Assembly: GCA_945861165.1 (NCBI GenBank)
Contig: CAMATO010000035.1
Location: 1-10,749 of the forward strand
Source of the DNA: Bifidobacterium breve
GTDB lineage: Bacteria; Actinomycetota; Actinomycetes; S36-B12; UBA5976
Length of the DNA: 10,749 nt
Direction: 5' to 3'
Shown: one piece after another, positions 6,686 through 10,749 of the stretch
How the letters are laid out: each line of letters opens with the position of its first letter
Numbering within the stretch: position 1 is the first letter of the stretch
The notes under the pieces: model-generated
What the model was told of the DNA's origin: nothing
Seen by the model: only the letters and a program-made list of their open reading frames with translations
Database searches by the model: none
Translations under genes and position numbers: made by a program

Positions 6686-7587
6686 TATTGAATGCTTGCT
6701 CCTGCAACAGCAATTTCAAGTTGTTGTGCTTCGAATTCCTCGGGAACTAGCGAAATAACTTCTTCAACTTTTTCCGCATTTGTCAAAATACAAACAGTGG
6801 GCCCTGAGCCAGAAATATAGGCAGCATGGTTTTTCATTCTTAAATTGGTAACTAGCGCAGAAGCTGACTGCATTGAAGGTCTGCGGTATTCCTGATGAAT
6901 TCGATCCGAAGTTGCTTCAAACAAATAGTCGGGATCAATTGTCATGGCATGAACTAATAGTGCACTTCGCGAAACGTTGTAAGCAGCATCACGATGTGGC
7001 ACATGGGAAGGCAGTAACGCTCTGGCTTGTTCGGTGTCAACTTCAAATCTAGGAATCATTACCACAGGAATTATTGATTCATGCGCATTAATTTTCACAG
7101 CTCTAGCTAATGAATTTTCGTCAATCCAGGAAACAGTAAATCCACCGTAAAGACAAGCGGCCACATTATCTGGATGGCCTTCAAGTGAACTTGCTAACTC
7201 TAAAGCACCTTCATCATCCATTCTGGTTCCTTGAGTTCCAGCTAAAGCTCTAGCTGCAACTACGGCAGCAGAAATTGCAGCAGCAGAAGATCCTAAGCCT
7301 CGACCGTGTGGAATTCTATTTATGCATCGAAGATAAAGACCGTGCACTGGCACAGATAAATTAGCAAAAGTTTTTAACATCACCCGAGCAATTAAATGAT
7401 TTTCATCTCTGGGAAGTGAGTTTCGACCTTCTCCGTCCACATCAACTTGCACCCCAGGTTTGTCAGTAAACGATGCTTCAATTTCATCAAACATTGATAA
7501 AGCTAAACCTGCTGAATCAAAACCAGAACCCAAATTGGCACTAGATGCTGGAACCACGATACGAACTGCACCGGAAACTTTTGACAT
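6685..7587 (-). CDS. thrB: Homoserine kinase (GHMP family)
   Basis: ThrB phosphorylates homoserine with ATP to O-phosphohomoserine, the substrate of ThrC. The 300-residue protein has the three GHMP kinase motifs: PASSANLGSGFD (13-24), the phosphate-binding loop IPHGRGLGSSAAA (92-104) and the C-terminal SGSGPTVC (259-266). The segment SSLEGHPDNVAACLYGG (133-149) is also typical of homoserine kinases. The ATG at 7587 follows the thrC TAA with no gap (TAAATG), with an AGGG about 10 bases upstream inside thrC, so translation is probably coupled. It is the last gene of the hom-thrC-thrB operon. The sequence is intact and of the usual family length. Confidence 0.97.
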   Translation of the reverse strand: MSKVSGAVRIVVPASSANLGSGFDSAGLALSMFDEIEASFTDKPGVQVDVDGEGRNSLPRDENHLIARVMLKTFANLSVPVHGLYLRCINRIPHGRGLGSSAAAISAAVVAARALAGTQGTRMDDEGALELASSLEGHPDNVAACLYGGFTVSWIDENSLARAVKINAHESIIPVVMIPRFEVDTEQARALLPSHVPHRDAAYNVSRSALLVHAMTIDPDYLFEATSDRIHQEYRRPSMQSASALVTNLRMKNHAAYISGSGPTVCILTNAEKVEEVISLVPEEFEAQQLEIAVAGASIQ

Positions 7588-8649
7588 TTATTTCAACCCT
7601 AAAGCTTCAGCAGCAGCATCTGCGTTGACAGATATTTTCACAGGATTAGGAGCTGATTCAAGTGCCCAATGAGGATCTTTTAAGCCGTTTCCAGTAACTG
7701 TAATTACTATTACTTTGCCATTTGGTAATTCACCATTAGCTTTAGCTTTAATTAATCCAGCAACTCCAGCAGCAGAGGAAGGCTCCACAAAAACACCCTC
7801 TTTTTCTGCTAACAGATGATAAGCGTAAAGAATTTCTTCGTCGGTTACTTTGCCAATTCTGCCTTTTGATTCATCTAATGCCAGCAATGCTGGTTTCCAA
7901 GATGCAGGATTTCCAATTCGAATTGCGGTCGCAATTGTTTCAGGTTTTAAAACTGGTGCACCATCAACTATTGGTGCGGCACCAGCGGCTTGGAATCCCC
8001 ACATTTGTGGCAAGTGTGTGCAAAGAGCATCGTTTTTGTATTCCACATAACCTTTCCAATAAGCAGTTATGTTTCCCGCATTTCCAACTGGTAGCACATG
8101 TATATCTGGAGCGTCGCCTAATCGATCCACAATTTCAAAGGAAGCAGTTTTTTGTCCTTCAATACGATCTGGATTTACAGAGTTAACTAATGCCACTGGG
8201 TATTTGTTGGCTAATTCTTGAGCCAAAACTAAACAGTCATCAAAGTTTCCGTTTACTTGCAAAACATTAGCGCCATGAACAATGGCTTGGGCAAGTTTTC
8301 CCATCGCAATTTTTCCATCGGGGATTAATACCGCACTTTTCATACCCGCCTTAACTGCATAGGCAGTGGCTGCTGCTGAAGTATTTCCAGTTGACGCACA
8401 AATTACTGCTTTTGCACCCACTTCTGCTGCTTTAGATATCGCCACAGTCATGCCGCGATCTTTAAATGATCCAGTTGGGTTAGTACCTTCAACTTTTAAA
8501 TAAACTTGATTATTAAACATTTCACTTAAAGTGCAGGCATAAACAAGTGGGGTACCACCCTCACCCAAAGTAACTATTGGAGTTTTAGCGTTAATTGGTA
8601 ATCGAGTTTTATATTCTTCGATTATGCCACGCCATAAATGAGCAGCCAT
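7588..8649 (-). CDS. thrC: Threonine synthase
   Basis: ThrC is a PLP enzyme that converts O-phosphohomoserine and water to threonine and phosphate. The 353 residues match the short actinobacterial/Bacillus type rather than the longer enterobacterial or yeast type. The PLP-binding lysine is K63 in NPTGSFKDRGMT (57-68). CASTGNTSAAATAYA (84-98) and the PLP-phosphate loop PVGNAGN (187-193) are present, as is EPSSAAG (289-295). The N-terminus WRGIIEEYKTRLP is characteristic of this group. The ATG at 8649 comes 3 bases after the hom stop, and the junction reads as two in-frame TAA codons followed by ATG. The gene is directly adjacent to thrB, so hom, thrC and thrB form one unit. Confidence 0.97.
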   Translation of the reverse strand: MAAHLWRGIIEEYKTRLPINAKTPIVTLGEGGTPLVYACTLSEMFNNQVYLKVEGTNPTGSFKDRGMTVAISKAAEVGAKAVICASTGNTSAAATAYAVKAGMKSAVLIPDGKIAMGKLAQAIVHGANVLQVNGNFDDCLVLAQELANKYPVALVNSVNPDRIEGQKTASFEIVDRLGDAPDIHVLPVGNAGNITAYWKGYVEYKNDALCTHLPQMWGFQAAGAAPIVDGAPVLKPETIATAIRIGNPASWKPALLALDESKGRIGKVTDEEILYAYHLLAEKEGVFVEPSSAAGVAGLIKAKANGELPNGKVIVITVTGNGLKDPHWALESAPNPVKISVNADAAAEALGLK

Positions 8650-8652
8650 TTA

Positions 8653-9948
8653 TTACGCTTCGCCTTCTACTCTCATGTAATCAGAGATTTCTTTAACAGC
8701 ATCAAGATTTCTTAGCGCTTCTAAAGTTTTTGCTAAATCTTTTTCTAAAGCTTTATGAGTTCTAATTATAAGTTGTGCGTCATTTTCTAAACCGTCTTGT
8801 CGAACAGTTTGAATCGAAACGTTGTTATCTGCAATCTTTTGACTTATTTGTGCCAAAACACCTGGTTTATCAGCAACTTGTAATGAAATGTAATAACTTG
8901 TTATCGCTTCAGAAACTGGTTTAATTTTCAAGTCAGCATAAATACTTTCACCAGGTCCACGACGTCCACTCATTCTGTTTCGCGCCACCGCAACTAAATC
9001 ACCTAAGACTGCAGATGCAGTAGGTGCACCACCTGCTCCTCGACCATAAAACATTAATGATCCGGCAGCTTCTGCTTCCACAAATACGGCATTGAATGCT
9101 TCGCGCACACTTGCTAAGGGATGGCTTCGAGGAATCATGGCTGGATGCACTCGCACCACAATTGATTCATCACCAAGTCGCTCGGCAATTGCTAATAATT
9201 TAATTACAAATCCCATTTCTTGGGCAGCTTTAACATCGCTGGCAGAAACTTTAGAAATACCTTCACAGTAAACATCGTCTATTGTTACGCGGGTGTGAAA
9301 AGCAAGTTGAGCAACAATGGCAGCTTTTGCTGCTGCATCGTGTCCTTCCACGTCAGCACTTGGATCTGCTTCGGCATAACCAAGTTTTTGTGCTTCAGCA
9401 AGTGCCTCTTGAAAACTTGCACCTGTTTCATCCATTTTAGTTAAAATATAATTAGTAGTTCCGTTAACTATTCCTAATATTTTCTGCACTCGATCACCAA
9501 CTAAAGATTCTCTTAAGGGGCGAAGTAATGGAATTGCTCCTGCCACACTTGCTTCGTAATAAAGATCAACATTATTTTTTTCAGCTGCAGCTGCCAAAGT
9601 TGCACCATCGCGAGCAAGGAGTTCTTTATTGGCAGTAACCACACTGATTCCTCGTGACATGGCATCAAGGATGTGAGTTCTAGCTGGTTCTATTCCACCC
9701 ATAACTTCCACCACAATGTCTATATCTTTAGCAAGTAATCCTGAAACATCTGCAGTAATTAATTCTTTGGGAATTCCTGGTCGTAGTTTGCTGGCATCTT
9801 TAACGCCCACTCCTACTAAAACCAGTGGTGCACCACTTCGAGCTTCTAAATCTTCGGATTGTTCCAACATGAGTGAAGCAACTTTGGAACCCACAGTGCC
9901 AGCACCAATTAGTGCAATTCGAATAGGACGAACTTGAGCATCAGCCAC
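8653..9948 (-). CDS. hom: Homoserine dehydrogenase with C-terminal ACT domain
   Basis: Hom reduces aspartate 4-semialdehyde to homoserine with NAD(P)H, the branch point towards threonine and methionine. The 431-residue protein has a Rossmann motif IGAGTVG (14-20), NAD-domain motif TANKELL (105-111), the signature YAEADPSADVEGHDAAAK (191-208) ending in the catalytic lysine K208, and a C-terminal ACT domain (from about 351, with VADKPGVLAQI at 358-368). The ACT domain suggests feedback control, usually by threonine. The start is GTG at 9948-9946, with a good AAGGA ribosome-binding site 9 bases upstream. It is monofunctional, with no aspartokinase fused. It heads the hom-thrC-thrB operon. Upstream, where related Actinobacteria often have lysA, a divergent transporter gene is found instead. 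Confidence 0.97.
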   Translation of the reverse strand: MADAQVRPIRIALIGAGTVGSKVASLMLEQSEDLEARSGAPLVLVGVGVKDASKLRPGIPKELITADVSGLLAKDIDIVVEVMGGIEPARTHILDAMSRGISVVTANKELLARDGATLAAAAEKNNVDLYYEASVAGAIPLLRPLRESLVGDRVQKILGIVNGTTNYILTKMDETGASFQEALAEAQKLGYAEADPSADVEGHDAAAKAAIVAQLAFHTRVTIDDVYCEGISKVSASDVKAAQEMGFVIKLLAIAERLGDESIVVRVHPAMIPRSHPLASVREAFNAVFVEAEAAGSLMFYGRGAGGAPTASAVLGDLVAVARNRMSGRRGPGESIYADLKIKPVSEAITSYYISLQVADKPGVLAQISQKIADNNVSIQTVRQDGLENDAQLIIRTHKALEKDLAKTLEALRNLDAVKEISDYMRVEGEA

Positions 9949-10018
9949 GGTGTCTCGTCCTTAAATAAAGTAGTAGGTCACTTCTAAGTCTCTCATTAAG
10001 GATGTGGTCAGATGTGCT

Positions 10019-10749
10019 GTGGCTACTGTTGCTAAGCGAATAACACCAAAAGTTTGGTTTGCCCTAGTAACTGTTTATCTGGTTTGGGGCTCTACCTACT
10101 TAGGTATCGCACTTGTTATTGACACTGCTCCCCCTCTGCTTTCTATGGGTTTGAGATTCGTTTCCGCTTTTTTGGTTTTAGCAATTATTTTGCTAATAGT
10201 TAAAGGCAAGAATGCGCTAAAAGTTAAGAAACAAGAATTACTTTCTGCATTGTTTTTAGGTGGATTGTTACTTGGATTTGGTATTGGTAACTTAACTCTT
10301 GCTGAAAGATATGTTCCTTCAGGAATTGCAGCATTAATAATTGCAGCATTACCAATTTGGGTAACGATATTTCAAAGAATTGCAGGCGTTAAACCTAGAA
10401 GAATAACATTGACAGGTATTTTTATTGGATTAATCGGTGTTGCCATCATTGTGCTTCCCGGTGGAACCGGTCCTGCCCCAGGTGCTGATCCCACAAAAGT
10501 TAAATTTTGGATGTTTATGATTTTGATCGGAAATGTAGCTTGGGCTTTCGGAACATTTATGACGCAAAGAATTCCTATACCAAAAGATCCATTTGTTTTA
10601 ACTGCCTACGAAATGCTATTTGGAGGATTAGTTTTAACAGTTGCAAGTTATTTTCATGGTGAAAGATTCAAATTTGAATTAATTAACAACATGTCAACAA
10701 CCTCTAAATGGGCTTGGGTATATATGGTTTTAATCGGATCAATTGTTGG
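10019..10749 (+). CDS. EamA/DMT-family membrane transporter (YedA-like), partial (3' end cut by window)
   Basis: The open frame encodes at least 243 residues of a multi-spanning membrane protein of the drug/metabolite transporter superfamily. Matching features are VWGSTYLGI (22-30), a following PPLLSMGLRF (38-47), the AERYVPSGIAALI segment (95-107) and NVAWAFGTF (172-180), the start of the second EamA repeat. About seven hydrophobic helices are visible before the cut. The pattern is closest to YedA-type members; the substrate is unknown. The start is uncertain: GTG at 10019 gives a short cytosolic N-terminus, while an in-frame GTG at 10004 directly follows AAGGAT but with almost no spacing. 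A stop at 9974-9976 closes the frame upstream. The gene diverges from hom with about 70 bases between the starts. Some family members (RhtA) export threonine and homoserine, so a link to the neighbouring operon is possible but is only inference. Confidence 0.88.
   Translation, partial: MATVAKRITPKVWFALVTVYLVWGSTYLGIALVIDTAPPLLSMGLRFVSAFLVLAIILLIVKGKNALKVKKQELLSALFLGGLLLGFGIGNLTLAERYVPSGIAALIIAALPIWVTIFQRIAGVKPRRITLTGIFIGLIGVAIIVLPGGTGPAPGADPTKVKFWMFMILIGNVAWAFGTFMTQRIPIPKDPFVLTAYEMLFGGLVLTVASYFHGERFKFELINNMSTTSKWAWVYMVLIGSIV

Noticed and set aside
9949..10003. Promoters for hom and for the transporter in the divergent spacer
   Set aside because: TACTTT on the minus strand could be a hom -10 box, but no acceptable -35 lies at the right distance. 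No credible -10/-35 pair was found for the plus-strand gene.
10002..10043. Short plus-strand frame MWSDVLWLLLLSE before the transporter
   Set aside because: It has no spaced ribosome-binding site, overlaps the likely transporter start in another frame, and 13 codons are expected by chance.

Overview
This window looks like a conserved housekeeping block from a low-GC (A+T-rich) actinobacterium. The gene order hom-thrC-thrB-rho-rpmE-prfA-prmC-tsaC-glyA-wecA is the classic actinobacterial arrangement. Rho carries the Asn/Arg/Asp/Gly-rich N-terminal insertion typical of that phylum, but the DNA is far more A+T-rich than most cultured Actinobacteria. Freshwater acI / Nanopelagicales (Planktophila-like) bacteria fit best. 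That assignment is inferred from gene order and composition, not from a database match.

Layout, reading the minus strand from right to left. (1) hom (GTG start at 9948), thrC and thrB are almost contiguous and encode three steps from aspartate semialdehyde to threonine. (2) The 183-214 bases between thrB and rho hold two small GC-rich hairpins just after thrB, a good extended -10 promoter and a 5' leader with overlapping hairpins. (3) rho is followed by rpmE (bL31, zinc-binding type) and then a strong hairpin plus U-tract that looks like an intrinsic terminator. (4) prfA (RF1), prmC (methylates the RF1/RF2 GGQ glutamine) and tsaC (threonylcarbamoyl-AMP synthase for tRNA t6A) form a tightly coupled group with 4-base stop/start overlaps. 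glyA and wecA follow after short gaps, and wecA runs off the left edge. In related genomes the ATP synthase operon usually comes next. (5) On the plus strand, diverging from hom, a YedA-like EamA/DMT membrane transporter runs off the right edge.

The block links threonine synthesis, transcription termination, translation termination and its modification, tRNA modification, one-carbon metabolism and cell-envelope lipid-linked sugar synthesis. Every gene looks intact apart from the two cut by the window edges. I see no tRNA, rRNA, CRISPR, insertion sequence, phage or toxin-type system, and no gene-free stretch over 300 bases. I found no convincing undescribed system. The points most worth a second look are the rpmE/prfA terminator, the rho promoter and leader, the low-complexity Rho insertion, and the transporter replacing the usual lysA neighbour next to hom.
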